From assembly GCF_918797505.1 (NCBI RefSeq), contig NC_092793.1, forward strand, positions 43,264,243-43,328,242: a stretch of DNA of 64,000 nucleotides, read 5' to 3'. The notes under the pieces were generated by a model. The model was not told the origin of the DNA. It saw only the letters and a program-made list of their open reading frames with translations, and made no database searches. Below are positions 35,519 to 47,468 of this stretch, piece by piece; position 1 is the stretch's first letter, and each line of letters opens with the position of its first letter. This DNA comes from Bemisia tabaci (lineage: Eukaryota > Arthropoda > Insecta > Hemiptera > Aleyrodidae). The translations under genes and the position numbers were made by a program.

Positions 35519-38500
35519 CACGGTTCGTTTGAGTAAAAGTTATATGAAATTATCTATCACTCAAAAAGTCTTTTCGGATTCGAAAAGTGGAGTGAAAATC
35601 GAGTCTTTCTAGCTAAAAATGAAAACAGGTTGTTCGAGCTCCTGGAGAAATATATAGTTCTTTATACTATTTAGAGCTTATGAGAGGCTGTTACGAAAAT
35701 TGACTCAAAGTTACTGTTTTAATTTCTAAACTAAGATAGCTATCGAAATTATTTTGGTTTCATTTTAAAGCTGGTGTAATTTGCCGTCGATTGAGTGGTC
35801 TGCAAGCTAATTTGGTCAAAAATTGACAAAGTTATGATAGCTTGAATAAAGGGTGTCCAAAATGAGCTTACTTGTTTTCCTTACCGAGTAAGGCTCTATT
35901 TCTTCTTTTTTTCCCTTCAAGACCAAAAATACTAGAGTCAATCTGTAAAAATTTCAGCATTTGTAGTACTCTCAGGTCTGTGACGAGCGTCAGATTTTAA
36001 AAGAGGGTTATTCATATAGGCGAAAAATGTACCCAGCCCGGAATGTACGAAACTTTGTGAGCTGATAGTACTAGTTGAGAGAGGCTTATCCCTAGCTCCG
36101 TTTTTGCAGGAACCCCAGGGAAACAGCGTTGCCATTTTTTAAAGTCGTAACCTTCAAACACCCATAACTTTCACAGAAATGCAGTTACAGAGCTCGTATT
36201 TATTCCAAAAGATGCAAAAAATTACGTTCTATCGACCAATGCCAAAGAAATTTTAATTTGACTCCATTGTTGCCACGTTTTGGCCATTTTTTTAATTTTC
36301 GTAATTATTTAAAATCACGTTACCGCCTAAAAAAGTGTTTGCGGTTGGTGGGGATTGAATAAAAACCTGTCGGAATTATTGTTCGTTCGATTCCGCATCC
36401 ATCGATATATTATACTTTTCTGAGAGACTTAGGGAACACGAGTTATAGCGATTTGAAAATTCGGCAACACGCCCTATACCCCGATATTGACGCTCGTTTA
36501 GGTACGTTTCGCAACTCCGTGTTAAAGCAAAACGCCTAGAACAAACAAAATTCGAAAAGTCAGTTCATGTTTTGCGCTTTTTTGAAACTTTCACATGATT
36601 TTTAGGAATTCAAGGAGCGGCGGTGTTGCCGGTTTTCAATGAAAACCACCGCTGCCATCACAATTTAAAGTAGTACTCATTTAATCTCATCCAGCTACAT
36701 TTGCTAACCTAAACTGACCATTTGCGACATGGTGTTGACAACATTGCCTAATTTCCGTGGGAATTCGCGTAGAGGCGGGGTTGCCAGTTTTCATGGAAAC
36801 CGCCACCGCAATCACAAAAAAAATGTATTACTTATTTAATCACGTTCAGCCTTATTCTGTAGTTGGAATTGTTTATTTATCGAATCGATGGTTTCATCTA
36901 TCTCTCTGCAACGGCAGTGGTGACCGACAGTACCGAGATATCGATATTGTATAGAGATCAAGAGCAATGGATCTAGGCCCCTCGCCAAAACTACTCATCG
37001 GACCGCTTGAGTGATTCGGTAGCTTTAAATTTCGATATCTCGTTACTGTCGGTCACCACTGCCGTTGCAGAGAGATAGATGAAACCATCGATTCGATAAA
37101 TAAACAATTCCAACTACAGAATAAGGCTGAACGTGATTAAATAAGTAATACATTTTTTTTGTGATTGCGGTGGCGGTTTCCATGAAAACTGGCAACCCCG
37201 CCTCTACGCGAATTCCCACGGAAATTAGGCAATGTTGTCAACACCATGTCGCAAATGGTCAGTTTAGGTTAGCAAATGTAGCTGGATGAGATTAAATGAG
37301 TACTACTTTAAATTGTGATGGCAGCGGTGGTTTTCATTGAAAACCGGCAACACCGCCGCTCCTTGAATTCCTAAAAATCATGTGAAAGTTTCAAAAAAGC
37401 GCAAAACATGAACTGACTTTTCGAATTTTGTTTGTTCTAGGCGTTTTGCTTTAACACGGAGTTGCGAAACGTACCTAAACGAGCGTCAATATCGGGGTAT
37501 AGGGCGTGTTGCCGAATTTTCAAATCGCTATAACTCGTGTTCCCTAAGTCTCTCAGAAAAGTATAATATATCGATGGATGCGGAATCGAACGAACAATAA
37601 TTCCGACAGGTTTTTATTCAATCCCCACCAACCGCAAACACTTTTTTAGGCGGTAACGTGATTTTAAATAATTACGAAAATTAAAAAAATGGCCAAAACG
37701 TGGCAACAATGGAGTCAAATTAAAATTTCTTTGGCATTGGTCGATAGAACGTAATTTTTTGCATCTTTTGGTATAAATACGAGCTCTGTAACTGCATTTC
37801 TGTGAAAGTTATGGGTGTTTGAAGGTTACGACTTTAAAAAATGGCAACGCTGTTTCCCTGGGGTTCCTGCAAAAACGGAGCTAGGGATAAGCCTCTCTCA
37901 ACTAGTACTATCAGCTCACAAAGTTTCGTACATTCCGGGCTGGGTACATTTTTCGCCTATATGAATAACCCTCTTTGACCCATTGGTTCCGGAGAAAATC
38001 AATTTTTGGTTTCTGTTCCGTTCCGCTTACAATCAGCTATTGACGTTTGGCGCAAAATGCGCCACTTACAAGGAGACCAAGTACAGAAAATCGATTTGAT
38101 CCACTTCAACAATCGATCAAATTTAACATCTAAAGCACGTAAGAAAGGTGAAAATATGATACAGAACATTTTACTCTTTGCGTTTTTTCCCTTAGCCCGC
38201 ATTTTTTTGAGTTATGGGACATTTTCGGGCGTTTTTGGGGCAATTTTCAATTTGATGCTGTAAGCAGCCAAATTATTCAAAATTTCAAAATCTACAAGTC
38301 TCCTGAGAGGAGAGGTCAATACATTTTTATTGATGTGCCATATGGTCATATGCCACATCAAAATGCCTGCTGCTCCAAAATTTTGGGGGCCACGACCCCC
38401 CAAAAATTTTGGGGATTTGGAGGGCCATAAATCGAAAATTTCAAAAAGCAAGGGTATGTTTTGACTTCAGATATGGATTCTACGCGAAAAGTTACGTAGA

Positions 38501-39009
38501 ATTGATATGCCGCACCGCCTGTTTGCTCCAAATTACTAAAGAACCCCATTTCGCCATAAGAGGCCGTATATTTTTGGAGAAAATAAGGGGGAAAAAAATC
38601 TGAATCTTGAAGGGGAAAAAAGAAAAAATAGAGCCTTACTCGGTAAGGAAAACAAGTAAGCTCATTTTGGACACCCTTTATTCAAGCTATCATAACTTTG
38701 TCAATTTTTGACCAAATTAGCTTGCAGACCACTCAATCGACAGCAAATTACACCAGCTTTAAAATGAGACCAAGATAATTTCGATAGCTATTTTAGTTTA
38801 GAAATTAAAACAGTAACTTTTAGTCAATTTTCGTATCAGCCTCTCATAAGCTCTAAAAAATATAAAGAACTATATACTTCTCCAGGAGCTCGAACAACCT
38901 TTTTTCATTTTTAGCTAGAAAGACTCCATTTTTACTCTACTTTTCGAATCCGAAAAGACTTTTTGAGTGATAGAAAATTTCATATAACTTTTAATCAAAC
39001 GAACCGTGC
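35518..39009. mobile_element. Two-layer foldback, outer arms about 0.4 kb
   Basis: Outer arms 35518-35923 and 38607-39009 pair, with ends GCACGGTTCGTTTGA and complement. They include GAGTAAGGCTCTATTT and GGAGCTCGAACAACC-type text. Inside lie a second palindrome (36000-37976) and an unpaired 0.63 kb block (37977-38606). The terminal text (CGGTTCGTTTGA-AAAAGTTATATGAAA, then GTTCGAGCTCCT) is shared in diverged form with the foldback at 44601-47239, so the two belong to one superfamily. Confidence 0.85.
36000..37976. repeat. Near-perfect inner palindrome, 0.95 kb arms
   Basis: Arms 36000-36945 and 37031-37976 pair in constant register (positions sum to 73976) with very few mismatches, around an 85 bp loop. 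This is closer pairing than the outer arms show. It is either a younger insertion or a recently corrected core. Arm ORFs mirror each other and are not genes. Confidence 0.85.
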
Positions 39010-39848
39010 TGAACTATCAGTTGATTTTGAAAAACGTGGGGGTCGTATTTCTGACCAGTATCATAAATTTTGAGATAAAATAGTGATCATAAATTCATCT
39101 TGCCTTCTTGATGCAACTCATTGCTCCTAAAAAATGTGCAATGAAATTGGCCTTAGATAGATGAGGGGCCAGCGATTTTTGCAAAGTTCTTAGAAGGCTT
39201 GGCAAACATGCAAAAAATGTTCTTCAAATTCTAGAATCTCCATTTTTAGTAGATTAAGAGGACGCAAGAATTATTTAATCAGTGGCGTATTGTGCCGAAA
39301 ACCGCCTAGCAAGGTTTAAAAAATGATTTTTATTGACTTTTTAGCGATTTCTGTTGATTGTTTTGAGTGACTTGGCAAGTAAGCGAAAATTGAACCTTGA
39401 GTTTTTAGAAACTCTGTTCATAGTATATTAAAATGGTATAAAAATATCTTGATGAGGTTGTGTTTGGTACAATTTTAGCGCTAAAAGCGCGAGGCAAGAG
39501 AAACTTACTAATACAGATATTAAGAGTATGCTTATTGATCTTTCTGTTGCTTCTGATTGTTCGATGGTACAAATCATGACCTAAACAAAATATTTGATGC
39601 AACAGGCACCTTGTTCATTTTTGACTTCAGTTAACACCAGTAAGCTTTGATAATATTCTTTGATGCTTAAAGGATGATGGGAAATGTTACACCAAAATTC
39701 CAGACATCAAAGATATATATATATGTCACAATACTTTAACTCTCATTAACACTGGTGAAAAAAAGCATAAAGTGAATAAGATCCATCTAACACTGCGGCT
39801 GTATCTTAGAAAAAATGAGGACTAAACAGCCTTTGGTTTCTGGTGATG

Positions 39849-39898
<50 letters not shown>

Positions 39899-40927
39899 GG
39901 ACGTAAGTTTCTGATTTGGAGAGAGTATCGGAAGTCTAATTTCAGGCTCACTGGTCATACTAAATCCTGGGCACCTCTCTCCAATTCATAGGTGAAAGAA
40001 CCTGCCAGGCCATCAAACATCATCAAAGCGACAAGACCGTTTAATGGTAGTGCCATTATTTTTCATGATTCATAAAGTTGAATCGTGGTACAGTGGCCTG
40101 TTCTCTCTATAAAATAAATTAAGCTACGAACAGCTGAACATAAGCAAGTTGATTAGGAAATTCAAATATATTGAGAAAATGCATGAACATAAAGATGGTG
40201 AAGTACTCACACAGAAAAACTGATGTCAAGGGGGAAAGCACTGAGACAGCATTAATGTTCTTCACCAACCGGTTTCGACAAAAGTGTTGTCATCATCAAA
40301 TCCTGTGGTTTTATCTTTATGTTGACCGAGAGGCAAAAGAAACAAACGAACATAAAGAAAAGGAATTTGAAGATACACAACGCAAAAATCGAAACCAGAC
40401 TTAAAAGCATCTCTGACTGACAATTTTAAGAAAGAAATGGGGATTAACTCCTTACGATACTCTTTTAAAGGTTGAATTTGATTAAATTTCCTCACAGGTC
40501 TCTTCTCTGTAATTTTTATTGTTCTTAGCAAGAGTCTCTCTAGTTCCTAGAAGATTCAATGTGCTGTTTCATGAACATCCTCCTCTGAATGTCAGCAGAA
40601 ATCTTGTCACATACTGCCTGAGTTTGATACGAACATCTTTCAACCAAAGCAAAATCATAAAAATACATTAGTTTACTAGTGTCTTCTCTCCCCGAGCAAA
40701 ACGTCTCCTTCACTTCATGTATTCAATAATCCTCTGTGGAAACAATTTTCTACATACCTACCTCTTCTTAATCCTCTCTTGCCATATTTTTTGAGCTAGA
40801 TCACTCCAGTCAAACTTTTGAGAGGTAACTATTTACCTGTGATCAATAGTTGTCAAAGGGTCTAAAAAAGGCTTAATACCGATTAGGGATCTGCTGAACT
40901 ATTCCTGAGCTTGGGACAGTTGCCATA
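39010..40927. other. Dispersed repeat, A run and unassigned DNA
   Basis: About 39110-39640 is the second copy of the repeat at 2090-2790. A TATATATATATG string lies near 39715. A 42 bp A run occupies 39854-39895 and is followed by GGGGG. No exon is recognised between there and the mariner copy. Confidence 0.4.
40271..40300 (-). ncRNA. Hammerhead-ribozyme-like partial core
   Basis: The minus strand reads TTTGATGAT, then GACAA-CACTT-TTGTC, then GAAAC and CGG. This is the order of a hammerhead catalytic core: (C)UGAUGA, a five-pair stem II, and GAAA. The position of the essential C before UGAUGA is U here, and I could not build stems I and III. Such motifs are known from the ends of Penelope-like elements. 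It is probably a decayed relic. Confidence 0.35.
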
Positions 40928-41903
40928 CGAGGTCCGTTAGATATGAAACCGGAATTTGGTGATACGCCATATTTGGGTGGTAGCCCATTGCGCGTCTGAA
41001 TCAGGTTTTCTTGGATTTTTCTGATAGCTGAAAATATACTTAAGAATGCTACACTCACAAATTTGAAAAAACTTAATAAGCTTTGTTGGTACATGGCTTG
41101 AAGTAAGGCAACCTCATGGGCGTTCTGCGATTTCCACGTTTGACCAAACTTATTGCTCATTTTTCGGTCTTGCACTACCTTCTTCAACTCACATGGATGA
41201 TTGGAGTTTCGTCTCCATATCGTAGGCGCACACCTCAGTTTTGTCACCGGAAATTATCGTATCCAAAAATGTGGGATCATTGTTCAAACGTTCGAGAAGC
41301 TTAAGGGGAATTGACATTCTGTTGGATTTTTGTTGAATGACAACAATCGCGGGACAAGTTTAACTGAAACTTGATGCATGTCTAAATATTCTATCAAAAT
41401 CGTATGAGCAGAGCCCTTAGAAATTGCAAACTGCTCAGAAAACTCGAAACGACCATTTTCGAGCACTTTAGCCCGCGCTATTTCCATATGGCAAATGTCA
41501 GTTGCCGTTGATGGTCGATTCCTGTGCTCCTCATCTTTGACGGACTCCTGACCAGTTTTCGACCGTTTAGACCCTTCAAATTACTGAGAACAACTCAAAC
41601 AATGATCTTAGTAAACTTAACTTGGCATACCAAAAGTTTTGGCACAAGGAATAATGAGTTTAAAACAAAATTCAATGTTAAACCTTTGCTCTATCAGTGA
41701 TTGCATGATGAAAATCGCAGAACGTACCTGACTAACTCGTATTCAAAGTGACACAGAATGAACACTGATCAAAATAAACAAAACCTGTGAATCTAGCGTT
41801 CTTCAGTATGTCATAAGCTACCAGGAAAGTCCAAGGAAACCTAATTTAGACGCAAAATGGGCTAATTATCACCAAAATCCGGTTTCTAATCTTGCAGGCC
41901 TCG
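40928..41903 (-). pseudogene. Decayed mariner transposon copy
   Basis: Terminal repeats CGAGGTCCGTTAGATATGAA on the left and CGAGGCCTGCAAGATTAGAA (other strand) on the right are each flanked by TA, the mariner target. Between them the minus strand keeps scattered transposase text: a helix-turn-helix part with RPSTAT, then EQFAISKGSAHTILIEYL and VPRLLSF at about 41550-41330, and a GDE/T-CAYDMETK patch near 41230 that corresponds to the region of the first catalytic Asp. Frameshifts and deletions leave it inactive, and the C-terminal half is missing. Confidence 0.8.
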
Positions 41904-42443
41904 TATTTCATTTTACTTCAAAACTATCATACAAGGGTGTGTATCTCTTGAGGGATGTATGTAAGCAAGGGTAAACTAGCAAGCTGCGGCCCTTCAGAAC
42001 AAAATTTTGGCCGTATGATCGAGTTACAAATTGCTTTTTGTGTGAAGGGCATTTTGCTAGGACCAACAAGCGTCACTTGCGACTTGCAGCGCTCTTGGGA
42101 AGGGTGCTCACAGATTTTGTAGTGCATCTACAAAATTGAACTAGTACCTGTTGTCCACTCATATTAACTTACTCTACAAAATCTGCAAGAATGAAAAGAT
42201 TCCAATCTAGGCCTAGTTCTAGCAGGAAGTGCACCAGCTTCTTAATTAAGAAAATTAGAGAAAAATACCACAATTTTTTTTTTCTTCAGGAGCTTCCTCG
42301 ACATTCCGCCAAAAAAATAAAATTCCAACACTTTTTGAGACGAGGTTAATATTTTCATGTCTTCAGACAGAAAAATGGTCTGGACTGTGAGTAATTTTAG
42401 TTACGTGTTAAACAAAAACAGAAAAATTGTTGAGTACACCAGA
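41904..42443. other. Unassigned spacer
   Basis: This is the short interval between the mariner copy and the next TIR element. I see no coding or repeat structure in it. Confidence 0.35.
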
Positions 42444-43329
42444 CAGGGTGTCTACAGACTTGGAGAAAAAAAATTCTCTGACCAAAAATGATAAAAATTT
42501 CCGAACTTTTTACATCGACAATTCAACGCGTCAAACTGAAAATGAACAATTATTACCACTGATTTCGCTTTAACTGATACAAACATGCAAATCTTTTTTT
42601 CTCAGGCATTCTAACATCTAAAATTGCAATTCCTTACTGAGACTTATTCTCTGTTTACTATTCTGAGTGGACCGTTAAGCCCTAAACCGGAGTGAGGCTC
42701 ACACACAATCAGTTTGATTGGGTGGGTAGCGCTGATGACATTTACAAACGAAAAAATAAGAGCTTAACAGTTGGGGAGCTTGCAGCTGACCACCAAGTTC
42801 TCTGCCAACCGATGAGAGGCATTTTTATTGGTTTTCTTGGTAAATTTAACCGAATTGAAAGTACAAACATTAAGGCACACATCGATAATAAGGTTTGGAA
42901 GTAAATTTGTCAACAGAAAATTCTCTACTGGATGCAAACCTTGACTTTCTTGAGGCAGCTTGAGGTTTGCCTTGATTTCTTCACCATAGCTTGTGTTTTA
43001 GTTACACTAATTCCTGCAAGGTAAACCTCAAGGACCTTCAGAAAATTGTGGTAATACCTCAACCTACCTTGAGTAAATCACGGCAAACCTGTAGCTATCT
43101 TAAGAGACTCAGGGTTCAGAGACAGCATCGGTGCCATCAGCGCTAGCTGCGTGCGGGAAACTATTACATGCTCCTAATAGAGCCTACTGTGCAGCCCAGC
43201 AGGCCAAGTGAACGCACCTTTTGAAAAAACTTCCAGTTTTATTCGTAAAATTCCCTGGGTTTCCTGGTTTTCCCTGATCTGTTGAAATTCCCTGACTTTT
43301 CCCGATTTCCCAGACCTTAAAACACCCTG
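42444..43329. mobile_element. 886 bp TIR element, CAGGGTG ends
   Basis: The left end is CAGGGTGTCTACAGACTTGG. The right end on the other strand is CAGGGTGTTTTAAGGTCTGG, followed by GGAAAAGTCAGGGAATTTC. The six-base flanks ACCAGA (42438-42443) and ATCAGA (43330-43335) differ at one base. The subterminal TTCCCTGACTTTTCC motif links it to the MITEs at 15324 and 56196. There is no ORF of transposase size. Confidence 0.75.
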
Positions 43330-44600
43330 ATCAGAGCTATCCTGAGGTGGCATTCTGTCTACTTCTGGATGATTTGAGACATTTAATGACTATAGAACCA
43401 AAAATAATTGATAAAGCATCCTTATACCATGCATCGTAGGATTTTACCTACCTGAGAATCCCTCCCCCTTCAAATAAGGTTAGCTGCGACGGAAGATTTA
43501 TAAATATCGATCAGTAAATTTTTAATTCCATGAGGAAGCTAAAAACTTGAGAAAATCTTATTTGAGGTTTTCACTTTCCAAAAGTAAGACATAATACTTT
43601 TCAGGGGTGCAGAAGATTTCAGCCCTTCATAATTTTACAAGCCCACATAATGACTTTTTTAAATTCGCTTTTCATAAGCTTTCTACAAAATTTTCTACAA
43701 ATTCAAACTTTTTCTCAAGTTGAATTACAACCCTTGCGTGCAATCCAATGAGTTATAGAAGTTTTTCCTCAAATTGATACCCACTTGTCGGAATACTTTA
43801 ATCTAAATAACTGTTTGATACTGGCAAAAACAGGATATCACATGAGGATGGTTCAACTGATAGATCATGAGGAAGCAGCAGAAGCGTGATGTCCTCAGGT
43901 GAAAGACTGAAATGGGTTTACCGATGGACAACTTTTATGATGCATCCCTCCTGGTCATTATCACGAAGTGAAAGGTTGTACAAATGAGAAAAGACATAAA
44001 ACAGCAAAAACTGTTGAGAGATATCTTTAAAAAAATATCTCAAATGCAAGGATCCTTTATCAACTACTACTCCATAACTTCCAACTGTTTTTTTGTTTAT
44101 TGAGGGTGAAGGAAGGACAAAGGAAGGTCTTCAGAACATAGAGACCTTTAACAATTTCTCTTTGAAGGATCAAATGGTACATGAAAGGCACACAAAAAAC
44201 AAACTTGTGGATAAAAATTTACAGAATTGCAATTTCTTGGCGTCTCTTACGTTTTAATAGTACTGTCCTTACAGTATGGAGCGTAGAGACCTACGCTTTT
44301 CGTTCAAGAGGAGGGAGGATGAGGAAAGGTTTCCACATTCTTCAGTAGAGAGCAGAAAAAAGCTTAAGTTATACAAGAATGTCAAGAATAGTGCGATTTT
44401 CAGTTCCTTCACATTTACACAAACATTCCTCAACTTTACTTTTTCTTTCAGTTGGGCAAATAAAATGAGAGTATTGAAAGTTTAGAAAGCTTTCTTTATC
44501 TTCAGTTGAAAAGCTTGGGAGAAGTTGAACAGATATGAAGAAAAGCGTACATAGGCGGGGAGAGATATAAAAAACAGCGCAATTTTCAGCATTCTATGCT
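43330..44600. other. Unassigned A+T-rich DNA
   Basis: No exon, repeat border or hairpin could be supported. If the long CtBP isoform exists, a terminal exon could lie in this or other unassigned minus-strand DNA downstream of 47469, but I did not find one. Confidence 0.35.
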
Positions 44601-47239
44601 GCCACGGCTCCGTTGAAGGAAAGTTATATGAAAAGTGAATGTACATCTCCGATCTCTTCGGCATCTTCAAGTAGGGTAAAAATACTATGTTTTTAGCCAA
44701 AAATCGAAATGCGTTGTTCGAGCTCCTCAAAAGATATATCGACTTTTAGGTTTTTTTCTCAAAAAAATCACGAAATCGAAGAGATTTCCATTTTTTTCAG
44801 GAACAAATCTTATCGCAAACTAAAATCCAATTATACCGTTAAAAAGCTCTTGCTTTCAGCTTTCTAACGGTCTATAGGTTTTGTAATTTGGAGCAACTGG
44901 CCGCCTATAAACTGAATTTTACTGCAATCATTTCAAGGAATTTTCCGCCAACTCGGACGGCCGGTTCCCTTGCATTTATCTCGGCTGTTTTTGAAGTTAA
45001 GAAAAAAAACATGTACTCCGTTAGAAAGACCACACTCTCAGCTATCTATTGGTATAATAATTTTTGAATTTTGAGCAACTCAACGCCGGCACGTAGGAAT
45101 TTTTCGAAACTATGTCCATAAACGAAGAAATACGGGTGGCTTCAGTCAAAGTCAATTTCTCGCCGCCCAAATGCACCAAAATGAAAAACTAACATGTCGT
45201 TAGAAAGCTAAAATCGTCAGCTTTCGAATGGTACCCTGGGTTTTTGTAGCGTTAAAAAATCTTGATTAAAAAACACGTCGGAGATGAAACCCTGTACTTT
45301 GACTACTCTTTTTTCTAGGGAGGCATCTCTTAATTTTTCCCCCGTCATTTTTGGGGAGAGTTTGGTCACTCTGAACATTACCTGGGAGTCCTGTGTCTCA
45401 TATAACACATTATGAATCACACCTATCACAGTGAAAATTTATGGTTGCCAAATTTGGCCATTTATCATAGCTTTTCCAAAAACCCTCGCCAAAAAGGGGT
45501 GTTTTAAAGCCCCTTTTTGGATAACCGTGTTGGTCAACCGGCCCTAGGCCTCAAATGAAAGCTTATGGTAAGGCAAACTTCCAGGCAAAGTTTTAACTTG
45601 AAGTGACACTTCGTTTCGGCTGTACAATTAAGGCCGCACAGTTCCAATTGTTCATTTTTATATGCTAAAATCAAGGAATTTTCATCTCCGATGTAGAGTC
45701 GTGTTTTTTAATCAAGATTTTTTAACGCTACAAAAAACCAGGGTACCATTCGAAAGCTGACGATTTTAGCTTTCTAACGACATGTTAGTTTTTCATTTTG
45801 GTGCATTTGGGCGGCGAGAAATTGACTTTGACTGAAGCCACCCGTATTTCTTCGTTTATGGACATAGTTTCAAAAAATTCCTACGTGCCGGCGTTGAGTT
45901 GCTCAAAATTCAAAAATTATTATACCAATAGATAGCTGAGAGTGTGGTCTTTCTAACGGAGTACATGTTTTTTTTCTTAACTTCAAAAACAGCCGAGACA
46001 TGGACCAAGAGAATAAATAAGGACCCCCAACTCCGGTTAGCGCTGACATCAGCGCTCCCTGGCAGAGGGTGTAGTGAACTGAACCGATGATTCGGTCTTC
46101 CTGTTTATATTTCCATGCACCACCTATTTAGGCTTATCACTCAGTAGTGCTCATAGAAGTTTCTAGATCCTCGTATCCTCGTGGTCGCCCTGCAGTTTTG
46201 AAGAGTTTAGTGTGAAAAGTTTCCCATTTTCATTTCAATCTTCGTCAGTCTTCGTGTACATAAACTGGTATTAATGTGAAGTGTTATTTCTAACCGTTTT
46301 ACTCAGCAGCAACTGCTGTTGAGAAAACCAAAGGAAGTGTGTATGTAGTGTGCAGCAGGAATCAGGATTGTACTTTTAGCCGAAGGCGCCTCTCTGTTAA
46401 GTGAAATCTTTTTAGTGAGAAATAGTGTTGTACTGATAAAAATCAACTGAGTGTCACAAAATCAAAGATACTTGACTTCAAGCATTACCTTTAATTTGAT
46501 TATTAGCAAGTCTCTTTGATTCTGCGTCAGAAGTTGACTGAATCATCTTTGCTCGTGTTTTGATAAGATACTTCAAATCAAAGTCTTTCGCATTGACCTC
46601 TGCCGAAGGTATGTATCTATACAATTTCATTAGTTTGCGAAAGTAAAATGTATTAAAGTATCTACACAAATAAATAAATCATAGATAAACAAAGAACATT
46701 GCATGGAATAACATACTATAGAGGTACGATCGTGGACCGCTGCGGCGTTAGTTCACCGCACCCTCTGCCAGGTTCGCTGCGAGCGCGCGTTAACGGTTTT
46801 TAACACAGGGTAGCATAGGGAGTTGGGAGTCCTTATTTATTCTATTGGTCCATGGCCGAGATAAATGCAAGGGAACCGGCCGTCCGAGTTGGCGGAAAAT
46901 TCCTTGAAATGATTGCAGTAAAATTCAGTTTATAGGCGGCCAGTTGCTCCAAATTACAAAACCTATAGACCGTTAGAAAGCTGAAAGCAAGAGCTTTTTA
47001 ACGGTATAATTGGATTTTAGTTTGCGATAAGATTTGTTCCTGAAAAAAATGGAAATCTCTTCGATTTCGTGATTTTTTTGAGAAAAAAACCTAAAAGTCG
47101 ATATATCTTTTGAGGAGCTCGAACAACGCATTTCGATTTTTGGCTAAAAACATAGTATTTTTACCCTACTTGAAGATGCCGAAGAGATCGGAGATGTACA
47201 TTCACTTTTCATATAACTTTCCTTCAACGGAGCCGTGGC
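44601..47239. mobile_element. Foldback element with a TE in its right arm
   Basis: The outer ends are GCCACGGCTCCGTTGAAGG and complement. The left arm, 44601 to about 45290, pairs with about 45690-45998 and then, after an insertion, with 46855-47239. The arms contain repeated phrases such as TTTCTAACGGTCTATAGG, and GTTAGAAAG followed by AGCTATCTATTGG. Related terminal text occurs in the foldback at 35518-39009. The 63-codon to 82-codon ORFs are mirror products. Confidence 0.88.
45999..46854. mobile_element. 856 bp TIR element, CATGGACCAA ends, 7 bp duplication
   Basis: The ends CATGGACCAAGAGAATAAAT and, on the other strand, CATGGACCAATAGAATAAAT are almost identical. They are flanked by exact seven-base copies GCCGAGA at 45992-45998 and 46855-46861. 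The other foldback arm (44979-44985) holds the empty site once, which proves the insertion. The interior has CTGGCAGAGGGTG near both ends, inverted, and no transposase. Confidence 0.92.
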
Positions 47240-47468
47240 TGTTCATATCCTCATTGAATCATCTTTCCACAGTGTTTTTTGACGTTTTTCATTAGGTAGA
47301 GAAGAAGGAAAGGTTTTAAGAACGAGCCTTCCTCACATTTTCACTGAATTTGCCAACTAGCACCTCTGTTTTATGTTAAAAATTCAACATGTTCTGAGAT
47401 AAAAGTTTTTCATTATGTCTCTTGCAACATATGAGAGATGGATTTAGTTATCATGTTTAAACAATAGT
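47240..47468. other. Sequence downstream of the CtBP exon
   Basis: This short stretch lies between the foldback and the possible stop codon. If the exon's donor is not used, it would form the start of a 3' UTR on the minus strand. No polyadenylation signal is obvious within it. Confidence 0.3.
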
